The position numbers and the translations under genes are program-made. The notes below the pieces were generated by a model that saw nothing but the letters and a program-made list of their open reading frames with translations, was not told the DNA's origin and did not search any database. Positions 26,945-35,208 of a DNA stretch of 64,000 nt are shown piece after piece. Source of the stretch: Candidatus Nitrohelix vancouverensis (lineage in GTDB: Bacteria; Nitrospinota; Nitrospinia; Nitrospinales; VA-1); assembly GCA_015698305.1 (NCBI GenBank), contig CP048620.1:186001-250000 (forward strand), in the 5' to 3' direction. The number at the start of each line of letters is the position of its first letter. Within the stretch, counting starts at the first letter, position 1.

Positions 26945-27595
26945 ATGGCAAAGCCTACTCAAACCACCGCCCATTTAACAAACCACCGCCGTTCTGTAAA
27001 CCCTGAAGAAAGAGAACAAGCGAATGGTCACAGAGGCGTTATAGTCTGGTTCACCGGTTTTTCCAACTCAGGAAAATCCACCCTAGCCAACAAGATTGAC
27101 CAAATTTTGTTCCAACAGGGCTGCAAGTCCATTGTGCTAGACGGGGACAACGTTCGCTACGGGATTAATTCGGATCTTGGATTTTCCCGGAAAGACCGAA
27201 AGGAAAATATACGCCGAGTTGGCGAAGTCGCAAAGTTGTTCGTATCTTCCGGCATGATCACCTTGACCGCCTGCATTTCACCCTACCAGGACGACCGTGA
27301 AAAGGTAAGGCGTCTGGTTCAGGAAGATCAATTTTTCGAAATTTACTGCAAGTGTCCAATCGAAAAGTGTGAAGAAAGAGATTCCAAAGGCATTTACAAA
27401 AAAGCGCGGGCTGGCCTTATCAAAAATTTTACCGGAATTTCAGCCCCCTATGAACCTCCAGTCAACCCCGACCTGATATTGGAAACCAACCATGATTCTC
27501 TGGAAGTTTGTACGCATAAAACGCTACGACTTTTGGAGACGGGAAATGTATTTCTTGAATCAAATAAAATCCCTCGCCATAAAAATACTATTTAG
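26945..27595 (+). CDS. cysC: Adenylylsulfate (APS) kinase
   Basis: A 216-residue APS kinase that makes PAPS, the sulfate donor. It has Walker A GFSNSGKST (38-46), LDGDNVRYGINSDLGFS, DRKENIRRVGEVAKL and the ISP motif in TACISPYQDDRE, followed by RDSKGIYKKARAG. All APS-kinase signatures are intact, in contrast to the CysC-like gene at 16812. About 30 residues precede the core. It is followed 142 bp later by a sulfotransferase-like gene, which suggests a dedicated sulfation module. No sulfate adenylyltransferase (CysD/CysN or Sat) is in the window, so APS must come from elsewhere. Confidence 0.93.
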   Translation: MAKPTQTTAHLTNHRRSVNPEEREQANGHRGVIVWFTGFSNSGKSTLANKIDQILFQQGCKSIVLDGDNVRYGINSDLGFSRKDRKENIRRVGEVAKLFVSSGMITLTACISPYQDDREKVRRLVQEDQFFEIYCKCPIEKCEERDSKGIYKKARAGLIKNFTGISAPYEPPVNPDLILETNHDSLEVCTHKTLRLLETGNVFLESNKIPRHKNTI

Positions 27596-27737
27596 CGCGG
27601 CAATTAAACGCCGCAAACCCCTCTAATAATTTGCTTTTGCAATAATAGGTTATTGAAAGATTCTTCGAACTTAAGATATTCTTAGGTGCAAATTTTGATT
27701 CCTGCCCATCCTTAAAGAAAAGTGAACATCGTCCTCA

Positions 27738-28706
27738 ATGAAAATAGATTTTCTACAAGTTGGCTTTCACAAATGCGGAACTTCTTTTATAAATACTAAT
27801 ATTTATGATATTCACCCTGAAATTCACTGCGTGCATGCCAATGAAAATTTAGAATTAGAACGTTTGTTGCTCATGAAATTTATTTTACAGGATGGTCTGG
27901 AATACAACTCCGCGCGTTTTGAAAAGGCATTTAATGTGATAGGCGCCAATTTACTCAGTGAGCAGGCTCATGCTATTAATGGCCTGAATTTTGGTCCCTT
28001 ACTATTCATGTACCGACGACGGTTTGACCGTAAAGTAATTATTGAACGGATTCGCAATTTTTTCGGAGAGGTTAAAGTAATTACCTGCATCAGAAACCAG
28101 TCCACCTGGTTGACGGGCCATTATTCTCATTACCTTAAAAGCGGCGGGTTATTGGCCTTCGATGATTTTCTCGAGTCTTTTTTTCACAACCCTTATCTAT
28201 ATAAACACGAAATCAATTGGTTGCCGTCCGTTGCCCTGTTACACGAACTCTTTGGCAAAGATCGTGTTTTAGTCTGCCTCTATGAAGAGTTAAATGATGC
28301 TCCGCAACGATTCACCGATAAGATAACGGGGTTTCTTGAAACTCAGCCTCTCGCCGTCAACCCCGAAAAAGTAAATCCATCGATGACTCGATTTGGAATG
28401 TTTTTAAAAAGAATGTCGAACCATCTTGTGAGATACGACGAAGGCGAGTCTGATTATGCTTTCAAGAGGGATTTATATGAAGCGAACCCATCCTATCTGG
28501 CTAGGGCCAAACAAAAATTTATCTACAGTTTTTACAAAAATGCCACTATTAGATTAAGTCAAAAAGGAGGGGAATTGTTTGGAGGAAATATAAAAATTAA
28601 ATTGAAAGCTTCTCAACTGAAAAAGATAAAAATGGAGTATGGCAAGGACAATATGGAATTGTCAAAATTGCTGGATATCGACCTGGGAAAATACGGTTAT
28701 TATTAG
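27738..28706 (+). CDS. PAPS-dependent sulfotransferase-like protein
   Basis: A 322-residue protein of the sulfotransferase fold. FLQVGFHKCGTSFINTNI (residues 4-21) is the 5'-phosphosulfate-binding loop with the Lys-Cys-Gly-Thr-Ser pattern, and TCIRNQSTWLTGHYSHYL (about residues 116-133) is the 3'-phosphate-binding segment. It directly follows cysC and so most likely sulfates a sugar of the surface glycan in the cytoplasm. The acceptor is unknown. Sequence similarity to the sulfotransferase-like protein at 15564 is limited to these motifs as far as I can see, consistent with different acceptors or donors. Confidence 0.8.
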   Translation: MKIDFLQVGFHKCGTSFINTNIYDIHPEIHCVHANENLELERLLLMKFILQDGLEYNSARFEKAFNVIGANLLSEQAHAINGLNFGPLLFMYRRRFDRKVIIERIRNFFGEVKVITCIRNQSTWLTGHYSHYLKSGGLLAFDDFLESFFHNPYLYKHEINWLPSVALLHELFGKDRVLVCLYEELNDAPQRFTDKITGFLETQPLAVNPEKVNPSMTRFGMFLKRMSNHLVRYDEGESDYAFKRDLYEANPSYLARAKQKFIYSFYKNATIRLSQKGGELFGGNIKIKLKASQLKKIKMEYGKDNMELSKLLDIDLGKYGYY

Positions 28707-28807
28707 CTCTTGAATGATCATATCCACAAAATTTAATCTGAACCAATCTGAATCTGTCCGGGCCAGAACGAAAGGCCAGACGATATTCGCCCCTGAGCAT
28801 CAAACAA

Positions 28808-29791
28808 TCAAACAGGCAACGTCTCCAAAATTTTTGAAATCGCTTCCGAGTCCAGCCAATGAGAATTTTCAACGCTTGAATACGAAAAGTTTTCCACAAC
28901 CTTCCCTCCCTTCAATTGCCACTCGTTCAACTGATACCATTCATAATCCGGAAGAATCACAAAAAAATCATCGTATTCATATGTGTGGCGGGAATCAAAT
29001 TCGCTTATCAAGGTTTCATGTAGTTTCTCCCCAGGACGGATTCCAACGACTTCCAGCCGACATTCAGGGGCAATCGCTTTCGCAAGATCCACCACCCTCA
29101 TACTCGGCAGTTTGGGAACAAAGACTTCGCCGCCCAACATTCGATCCATAGACCTCAATATAAATTGAACGCTTTGACGAAGAGAAATCCAGAATCGCGT
29201 CATCCGCTCATCTGTGACCGGCAAGGTTCCCGTTTTTCGTTTCTCAAGGAAAATGGGAACCACGCTACCCCGGCTTCCAACCACATTGCCATAGCGCACA
29301 ATACTGAACTGGGTTTTCCCTTCAGAGTAGGCGTTCCCAGCCAGAAAAATCTTGTCGGCGCACAGTTTCGTCGCCCCATACAAATTGACCGGGTTGACCG
29401 CCTTATCCGTGCTCAGAGCCACCACTTTCTGGACTCCCGCTTCCACGGCACAATCAATCACATTCTGTGCTCCCAGAATATTGGTCTTTACAGCTTCGAA
29501 TGGATTGTACTCCGCCGAACTCACGTGCTTGATCGCCGCCGCATGGATGATGTAATCCACATTAGCGCAGGCGCGCTTCAAACTGTCTTTATCGCGAACA
29601 TCTCCCAAAATAAACTGAACATTTTTCTGAGAAAATAGTTTAGCCATATCAAACTGTTTCATTTCATCCCGGCTGAAAATAATCAACTTTTGGGGAGGAA
29701 AATTGCTTTGAAGGTACTCTGTAAGCTCATGGCCCAAAGAACCGCTTCCACCTGTGACCAAAATGGTTTTATCTGAAAAATTAGATGCCAT
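28808..29791 (-). CDS. pseB: UDP-GlcNAc 4,6-dehydratase, inverting (PseB/FlaA1-like)
   Basis: Short-chain dehydrogenase/reductase that converts UDP-GlcNAc to a 4-keto-6-deoxy sugar with C5 inversion. NAD-binding motif TGGSGSLG is at 13-20, AAAIKHV with Lys88, STDKAVNP with Asp129/Lys130, and YGATK with Tyr138/Lys142 match the FlaA1/PseB active site. The 327-residue length is normal. No PseC, PseH, PseG, PseI or PseF set specific for pseudaminic acid accompanies it. The product may instead feed an L-sugar such as an L-FucNAc or QuiNAc-type residue. It is the last gene of a minus-strand run HisF2-HisH2-unknown-PseB. Confidence 0.88.
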   Translation of the reverse strand: MASNFSDKTILVTGGSGSLGHELTEYLQSNFPPQKLIIFSRDEMKQFDMAKLFSQKNVQFILGDVRDKDSLKRACANVDYIIHAAAIKHVSSAEYNPFEAVKTNILGAQNVIDCAVEAGVQKVVALSTDKAVNPVNLYGATKLCADKIFLAGNAYSEGKTQFSIVRYGNVVGSRGSVVPIFLEKRKTGTLPVTDERMTRFWISLRQSVQFILRSMDRMLGGEVFVPKLPSMRVVDLAKAIAPECRLEVVGIRPGEKLHETLISEFDSRHTYEYDDFFVILPDYEWYQLNEWQLKGGKVVENFSYSSVENSHWLDSEAISKILETLPV

Positions 29792-29829
29792 AAGCCGTTC
29801 GCCTCGATGTCAATTGAAAGGAAGCAAGG

Positions 29830-31863
29830 TTAAAGTCCTCGAACCACCCTACTCTGACCCCACCTATCCGCATATTTAACATTCGCCTCCTTTATAGCCG
29901 CTTCTTTATTCATACCCTCGTCTCTTGCCTCAAGGTACCATTGAAGATAGGAACCGACCCGTTGGCTGGCCATTCCATCACGATAAGGATCAAACCGCTC
30001 TATAACCGGCGATGCGTCGCCAAGCTCAGGGTGAGCTTCCGGCTCCTCCATGAACGCTTCGATTGCGGCCTTCAACGAAGCGTGATCTCCAAAAATGCAC
30101 CGACCCGGGCCAAGGGAATGCAAGGTTGTGTATGCCTGTAACGGTCCCTGTTCCAATCGTTCGTAATCCAGGTAAATGATCCTCGCTCCTTTCAACGCCG
30201 CCGTAACCACCGCCGAATACGAACCCAAGCCAATTGAAAAATCCGCCGAATGCGCCGCATCTCCTGGGGACGCCGTTCCATCGATCATATGAACGCGCCC
30301 AGTGACTTGAGCCTCCTGCAGGAGATCATCCAGATTTTGCGCTTTAGCTCGCGTAAAGATTCTCCCTCCTTTACTTTTAATCAACAAACCTATGGAGGAA
30401 TCCTCTTTAACCCAATTCAGAAAAAATTTGTAAAATTCCGGCGTCGGCGTTGACGTATCGAATAAAGCCAGAATACATTTTACGCCATTCTTCTTCATTT
30501 CAATAGCCGCGCTTGACGCCTTTTCTCGAGCCTCCAAATTTGAGTGATCGTTGATAAAACATCCCGAAAGCAATAAATTTGGGGACGCCGCTTGCGAATC
30601 CAGATAAATCTGCGCGTCATGATCGCCCCAGATGAAAAAGACTTCATGAGCCGGCGATAAATCGCACACTCCATTAACGCTCGACCAGTGTATTCCAAGC
30701 CGGATCGCGTCTATTCTATTCGCCGCCAAAGAAAGAAAGTCGATCCCGACTTCCTGGTGATGAAAGACGGCTTTGACGTTCAACTCCTTCAAATACTGAG
30801 CGGCCTCGAAAGACATGATCTCTTGCGCGCTGAGAATCGAATAGATGGATTGCGAAATCTTTTCTGTGCATAGAGAACGCAATAACATCTTGATTGCAAA
30901 ACAAACATTTCGAAAATACGCCGACAACGGCCATTGCCCTCTTGGTTGCATCATAATTTCAGGATGGTCGCCCAAATATTCAGCATTCATCGCTCGGGAC
31001 GAAATACCGAGTTCAGAGGTAACTTGATATCGTTCCCGCGTGGGTTGAATATCAGCGCGGTCATAAAGATAGACGACTCGTTCGGGGGGAACCGAACTGT
31101 TTCTCCACCAGAACAGATCATCCAACATCATCGCCGTCATGCCTTTGATATCCCACGCCGCGCCAGTCGCTATACAGCCGGGAGACTCTCGCCTTTTCAT
31201 CTCACCGCCCAGCAAACAAAATAGCGTCTCCTGAAACAAGCGCTTCAAACTCAAAAAAAGCGCCCCCCATATATACATAGTCGATTTATTGAAAGCCTGC
31301 TGTTCGTAAAGCGGAACATCCAGACCAGGACAACCAGCGACATCAACCATTTCAACCAAGGAAGCGTAGGGAGACAGAATGACAATCATTTCCTTTGGAA
31401 CACCTTCTTCCACAACATGGATTTCAGCCGCTTTTCTGAGATACATGAGCTTTGCCAGCCACAGCGTCCATGCTTTCGTAACGTTAGAAGTCAGCGCCTC
31501 TTGTCGGTAACGATCGACCATCGGGAAAATCTTTTTCACTTTCCGCTGGATAAGCCCCCATTGCTTCCGGCAGGCTTGCGAGACAAGGAATAAAATCTCC
31601 CACTGCTTTCCATAAGGAGAGTCTACAAAATTAACATCGGTCATCTTCGCCGGGGGTTCCGCAAACACGCCAACGCGAGCGAGAAGACGCGCGCTCTTCA
31701 ACCCCAGAGAGGAACTACTCAGATAACGAATCTTTAAAGGTCCCTTTGAAACACGCAAGCACACAAGAGGCCACAAAGACGATATCTTCAACTCTTGAGT
31801 CAAAACCAGCGTGAAGCGCGTGTTTTGTGATTGTTCAGAGGTGATCAAGATAACGTCTTTCAA
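29830..31863 (-). CDS. Large unrecognised glycan-locus protein, possible glycosyltransferase
   Basis: A 677-residue protein I cannot assign. The C-terminal third looks like the donor-binding half of a GT-B enzyme: KCILALFDTSTPTPEFYKFF (about 455-475), a middle IKSKGG, then ADFSIGLGSYSAVVTAALKG with YLDYERL (about 560-590). The N-terminal half has a Rossmann-like start (DVILITSEQSQ) and a hydrophobic stretch near residue 210. The start is a TTG (31863); no ATG gives a better N-terminus and it should be treated as uncertain. It lies 62 bp after HisH copy 2 and 38 bp before pseB on the same strand. Transfer or processing of a nonulosonic acid or amidinated sugar is conceivable, but unproven. Confidence 0.5.
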   Translation of the reverse strand: MKDVILITSEQSQNTRFTLVLTQELKISSLWPLVCLRVSKGPLKIRYLSSSSLGLKSARLLARVGVFAEPPAKMTDVNFVDSPYGKQWEILFLVSQACRKQWGLIQRKVKKIFPMVDRYRQEALTSNVTKAWTLWLAKLMYLRKAAEIHVVEEGVPKEMIVILSPYASLVEMVDVAGCPGLDVPLYEQQAFNKSTMYIWGALFLSLKRLFQETLFCLLGGEMKRRESPGCIATGAAWDIKGMTAMMLDDLFWWRNSSVPPERVVYLYDRADIQPTRERYQVTSELGISSRAMNAEYLGDHPEIMMQPRGQWPLSAYFRNVCFAIKMLLRSLCTEKISQSIYSILSAQEIMSFEAAQYLKELNVKAVFHHQEVGIDFLSLAANRIDAIRLGIHWSSVNGVCDLSPAHEVFFIWGDHDAQIYLDSQAASPNLLLSGCFINDHSNLEAREKASSAAIEMKKNGVKCILALFDTSTPTPEFYKFFLNWVKEDSSIGLLIKSKGGRIFTRAKAQNLDDLLQEAQVTGRVHMIDGTASPGDAAHSADFSIGLGSYSAVVTAALKGARIIYLDYERLEQGPLQAYTTLHSLGPGRCIFGDHASLKAAIEAFMEEPEAHPELGDASPVIERFDPYRDGMASQRVGSYLQWYLEARDEGMNKEAAIKEANVKYADRWGQSRVVRGL

Positions 31864-31925
31864 AACCCGCGCGTTAGGATTAAACCAATTTCGGGACGGG
31901 ATTTATTAAAATAAGAGGAATAAAA

Positions 31926-32564
31926 TTACTTTAGAAAAGCGCGAATGATTCTCAAGCCGACGGGGCCGCTTTTTTCCGGGTGAAACTGACAGCCAACAAG
32001 GTTTCCCTTGAAGATCGCCGCAGAAATCCTCTCCCCGTTATAATCAATGTCGGCCAGTCGGTTCGCTTCGAACTGAGGAATCGCCTGATATGAATGAACA
32101 AAATACATATCATCTCCCGGTTCATTGTCGCATAAAACCGTTTGAGTCCAATCGGGAGACAATTGAGGTAAGCGCAAAGAACTCCAACCAATATGAGGGA
32201 TTTTCGCAACTTGACCATCGGAATTTAATTTTGGGATCGCAACTACGGCGCCGGGGATCAAACCCAGACCTTCACGGCGTTCGAACTCACTACTGAAATC
32301 CAGCATCAATTGCATCCCCAGGCAAATCCCAAGAAAAGGGCGATCTTTGTTAGCATATTCCAGAATTGGCTCGACCAACTCTTTACGAATCAAGCCGTCC
32401 ATACCCTCGCCAAAGGCCCCCACGCCCGGAAGAACCAGCCTGTCAGCGTCGAGGATTTGCCGAGGGTGATCGACCAGTTCAACCTCCGCGTCGAATTTCT
32501 CAAAGGCGCGGCAAACGCTCAACAAATTCCCCAAGCCAAAATCAATGACGGAAACTCGCTTCAT
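31926..32564 (-). CDS. HisH-like glutaminase for sugar amidination, copy 2
   Basis: A 212-residue class-I glutamine amidotransferase of the HisH family with nucleophile Cys81 in GICLGMQLM and the catalytic pair in FHPEKSGPVG. The ATG at 32564 overlaps the stop of the HisF-like gene (ATGA) and gives the normal N-terminus KRVSVIDFGLGN; the open frame extends upstream but those residues overlap HisF. As with copy 1 it should supply ammonia for sugar amidination. The matching amidotransferase is not adjacent; the second amidotransferase gene lies about 4 kb away at 36382, beyond a plus-strand MBOAT pair. Confidence 0.87.
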   Translation of the reverse strand: MKRVSVIDFGLGNLLSVCRAFEKFDAEVELVDHPRQILDADRLVLPGVGAFGEGMDGLIRKELVEPILEYANKDRPFLGICLGMQLMLDFSSEFERREGLGLIPGAVVAIPKLNSDGQVAKIPHIGWSSLRLPQLSPDWTQTVLCDNEPGDDMYFVHSYQAIPQFEANRLADIDYNGERISAAIFKGNLVGCQFHPEKSGPVGLRIIRAFLK

Positions 32565-33334
32565 ATCCGGTTCACAACCGATCTTACGCCAAGGCCCTGC
32601 TTTGACGCATAGCATCGAACATCCGAAACCGACAATTTGCCATAATGTAAAACATGAGCCATCGCAACCGCATCGGCTCCACCCCCACAAACCACATCCC
32701 GCAAATCCTCCAGACGCCCCATTCCTCCGCTCGCAATCACAGGAACCGAGACGGCGCGGGAGACCGCCTTGACCAGATCAACGTCGAATCCTTTACAAGT
32801 CCCTTCCCGGTCCACCGAGGTCAAAAGAATTTCACCCGCCCCCAGTTCGACGCCCTTCACCGCCCACTGAACCGCATCCAGTCCAGTATGCTCGCGACCG
32901 TTTTCGCAATAAGCCTCCCAGGAATCCCCGGCGTTCATCTTTGCCTGAATCGACAAAACGATGCACTGAGAACCAAACTTTCTTGAGGCTTCGGCAATCA
33001 ATCCCGGCTCTTGAATAGCCGCGGTATTGATCGCTACCTTATCTGCTCCAGAGCGCAGGGCCGTTTCAACATCCTGCAAATTCCGCAACCCACCCCCGAC
33101 CGTCATCGGCACAAATATATCCCGAGTGGCTTGCCGAATGATATCAAACAAACTGTTCCGGCCGTACAAACTGGCGACATTGTCCGTGTATAAAATTTCA
33201 TCAATACCACTATCGTAATATTTTTTTGCAAACACATTGGGGTCGCCGATTTTACGCACCCCTTCCAACTGAACGCCCTTGATCAAATGGGAACCTTTGA
33301 TGTCAAGGCGGGCTATTAATCTGAGATCTGCCAT
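32561..33334 (-). CDS. HisF-like cyclase subunit for sugar amidination, copy 2
   Basis: A 257-residue HisF-family barrel with the same glycan-type N-terminus as copy 1 (ARLDIKGSHLIKGVQLEG). It keeps TVGGGLRN, DKVAINTAAIQ, EILLTSVDREGTCKG and ASGGMGRLEDL. Start set at the ATG 33334 because the codon before it is TTG. It is translationally coupled to the HisH-like gene through ATGA. The length is normal for HisF, unlike the extended copy 1. Absence of other his genes and the shared sequence style with copy 1 place it in glycan amidination. Confidence 0.87.
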   Translation of the reverse strand: MADLRLIARLDIKGSHLIKGVQLEGVRKIGDPNVFAKKYYDSGIDEILYTDNVASLYGRNSLFDIIRQATRDIFVPMTVGGGLRNLQDVETALRSGADKVAINTAAIQEPGLIAEASRKFGSQCIVLSIQAKMNAGDSWEAYCENGREHTGLDAVQWAVKGVELGAGEILLTSVDREGTCKGFDVDLVKAVSRAVSVPVIASGGMGRLEDLRDVVCGGGADAVAMAHVLHYGKLSVSDVRCYASKQGLGVRSVVNRI

Positions 33335-33802
33335 CAAAAAGGAATCAATCTAGGCGGATACAGGCCTTCAGCCTAAAAAAAGCCTGTACGATTAGAATTA
33401 AGTGTATATCGCATGACCACGCATCGGTACGCTTTTCCAGGAAGGCGCACCCTACAGTAGAAGCGACAATCGATTTTTACATACATGCAAGGGGAGGATC
33501 AATTAAAAACATCCTGAGGCTTCCAGTTTTCAAGTCAGCCTTGTTGATTTTACGACGACAAGCAATGAGCGTTTGCTTCAACTCGCCTTTCATCCTTTTT
33601 ATTCCTGCTCCAATGACCTTGAGTTTGATATAATTTGCCCTTGTTCGCGTACCTATCTGCTGAATACGGTTGACGTGGATTCTATAAAAAAAAACTGGAA
33701 CCGCCTTCTCGCGAACGAAACCGTCTCCGCCTGTTGTATTAAAGTAACAAGGAAGCGATCCTTGCTCTACGCCGATCTAAAAATCAGCAACAATCTTCCG
33801 CC
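33335..33802. other. 468-bp divergent spacer
   Basis: This lies between the minus-strand HisF copy 2 and the plus-strand MBOAT copy 2. Near the HisF side TACAGGC (33359-33365) and GCCTGTA (33382-33388) form an inverted repeat with a 16-base loop that could be a leader hairpin. A TATAAT occurs near 33630 without a clear -35. An open frame at 33573-33848 overlaps the MBOAT start and is not convincing. Confidence 0.4.
33359..33388. repeat. Inverted repeat upstream of HisF copy 2
   Basis: TACAGGC and GCCTGTA arms of 7 bp are separated by 16 bases, with a shorter AGGC/GCCT pair nested in the left half and an A-run before the right arm. It lies 25 bases upstream of the HisF-like start, inside its likely leader, and might be a hairpin or a protein-binding site. 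Confidence 0.3.
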
Positions 33803-35206
33803 ATGTTATTTAATTCATTCGAATATATATTCGCTTTCCTTCCTCTGACATTTTTCGCATATTTTTATTTTGCAGGCCGAATCAACTTTCCCGCCGCGAA
33901 ATGCACGCTGGTTTTTGCATCTTTATTTTTCTATAGCTGGTGGAATATCGCCTATCTCCCACTTTTACTTTTTTCGGTATTATTCAACTTTGGCGTCAGT
34001 GTTTACTTATCAAGTTCAAGCGACAAACTCTTTCGCAAGCTATCTCTCATCATTGGGATTTCAGGGAATCTCACTCTGCTCGGATACTTCAAATACGCCG
34101 ATTTTTTCCTTCAGACCGGGAATCTGATATTCCAAACCCGATTTGCTGAGTTGAATCTGTTGCTCCCTTTAGCGATCAGTTTTTTCACATTTCAACAAAT
34201 CGCTTTCCTTGTGGACTGCTACCGAAATGAAACGATCACGGGAAATTTTCTCGATTATTGCCTGTTTGTCACTTTCTTCCCTCAGCTCATTGCTGGACCC
34301 ATCGTTCACCACAAAGAAATGATGCCGCAGTTCGCCGCTCTCGAAAACAGAGGGCCTCACTATAAGAATATTGCGACCGGAATTTTTGTCTTCGTTTTAG
34401 GCTTGTTTAAAAAAGTGGTGATTGCAGACACCTTTGCGACCTGGGCGACGCCGGGATTCGATCAATCCTCCACCCTGACCTTCCTCGAAGGCTGGGCGAC
34501 TTCGCTCTCCTACACATTCCAGCTTTACTTTGATTTTAGCGGATACACAGACATGGCGCTGGGCGCGGCGCTGTTATTCAACATCCGTCTGCCCATCAAT
34601 TTCAATTCACCCTATAAGGCGTTGGATATCGCCGACTTTTGGCGACGATGGCATATGACGCTGGGCCGATTTTTCAAAGATTATGTTTACATACCTCTGG
34701 GAGGCAACCGACACAGCGCGCCAATCACCCTGCGTAACCTGCTCATCACTTTTTTTCTTGTCGGCTTGTGGCACGGACAGGAATGGATGTTTGTTTTTTG
34801 GGGACTGCTCCATGGAGCGGCGATGGTCGTTCACCGGATGTGGAAAAAGCTGAACTCCCCTCTTCCCGGTTTTCTCGCCTGGTTTATCACCTTCAACTTC
34901 ATCAATATCTCCTGGGTATTTTTTCGAGCCACCTCATGGCCAGACGCTATGAAAGTTCTGAAAGCGATGTTTGGATTCAATGGAATCGATTTCTCTCATT
35001 TTGAATATTTCCCGGAAATCGGCGTCGCAGTTTATGGAGTCCTTCTTCTTTCAATTTTCTACACAGTGACGTTGACAAAGAACTCAAATTCTTTTTATGA
35101 AAACTTTTCTTACACTCCAAAAATGCTATTGATATTTTTCGCACTGTTTTCCATTTCCTACATCAATATCAGCCAGACTTCTGAATTTTTATATTTTAGG
35201 TTCTGA
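33803..35206 (+). CDS. MBOAT O-acyltransferase (AlgI/DltB-like), copy 2
   Basis: A 467-residue multi-spanning membrane acyltransferase. FNSFEYIFAFLPLTFFAY is the standard MBOAT N-terminus; FFPQLIAGPIVHHKEM (about 158-173), DFWRRWHMTLGRFFKDYVYIPLGG (about 278-301) with His284, and GLWHGQEWMFVFWG with invariant His324 follow. It is coupled to the SGNH-like gene downstream (2 bp gap). It resembles AlgI more closely than copy 1 does in the YIPLGGNR block, so the two pairs probably modify different positions or use different acyl groups. Start at ATG 33803. Confidence 0.94.
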   Translation: MLFNSFEYIFAFLPLTFFAYFYFAGRINFPAAKCTLVFASLFFYSWWNIAYLPLLLFSVLFNFGVSVYLSSSSDKLFRKLSLIIGISGNLTLLGYFKYADFFLQTGNLIFQTRFAELNLLLPLAISFFTFQQIAFLVDCYRNETITGNFLDYCLFVTFFPQLIAGPIVHHKEMMPQFAALENRGPHYKNIATGIFVFVLGLFKKVVIADTFATWATPGFDQSSTLTFLEGWATSLSYTFQLYFDFSGYTDMALGAALLFNIRLPINFNSPYKALDIADFWRRWHMTLGRFFKDYVYIPLGGNRHSAPITLRNLLITFFLVGLWHGQEWMFVFWGLLHGAAMVVHRMWKKLNSPLPGFLAWFITFNFINISWVFFRATSWPDAMKVLKAMFGFNGIDFSHFEYFPEIGVAVYGVLLLSIFYTVTLTKNSNSFYENFSYTPKMLLIFFALFSISYINISQTSEFLYFRF

Positions 35207-35208
35207 TT

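Noticed and set aside
26658-26978. 106-codon plus-strand frame before cysC
   Set aside because: Overlaps the cysC start and promoter candidate; composition is not protein-like.
28731-28780. Possible terminator with repeated GGCCAG
   Set aside because: The two GGCCAG copies are in direct, not inverted, orientation and no T-run follows.
33573-33848. 91-codon plus-strand frame before MBOAT copy 2
   Set aside because: Overlaps the MBOAT start in another frame and shows no family features.
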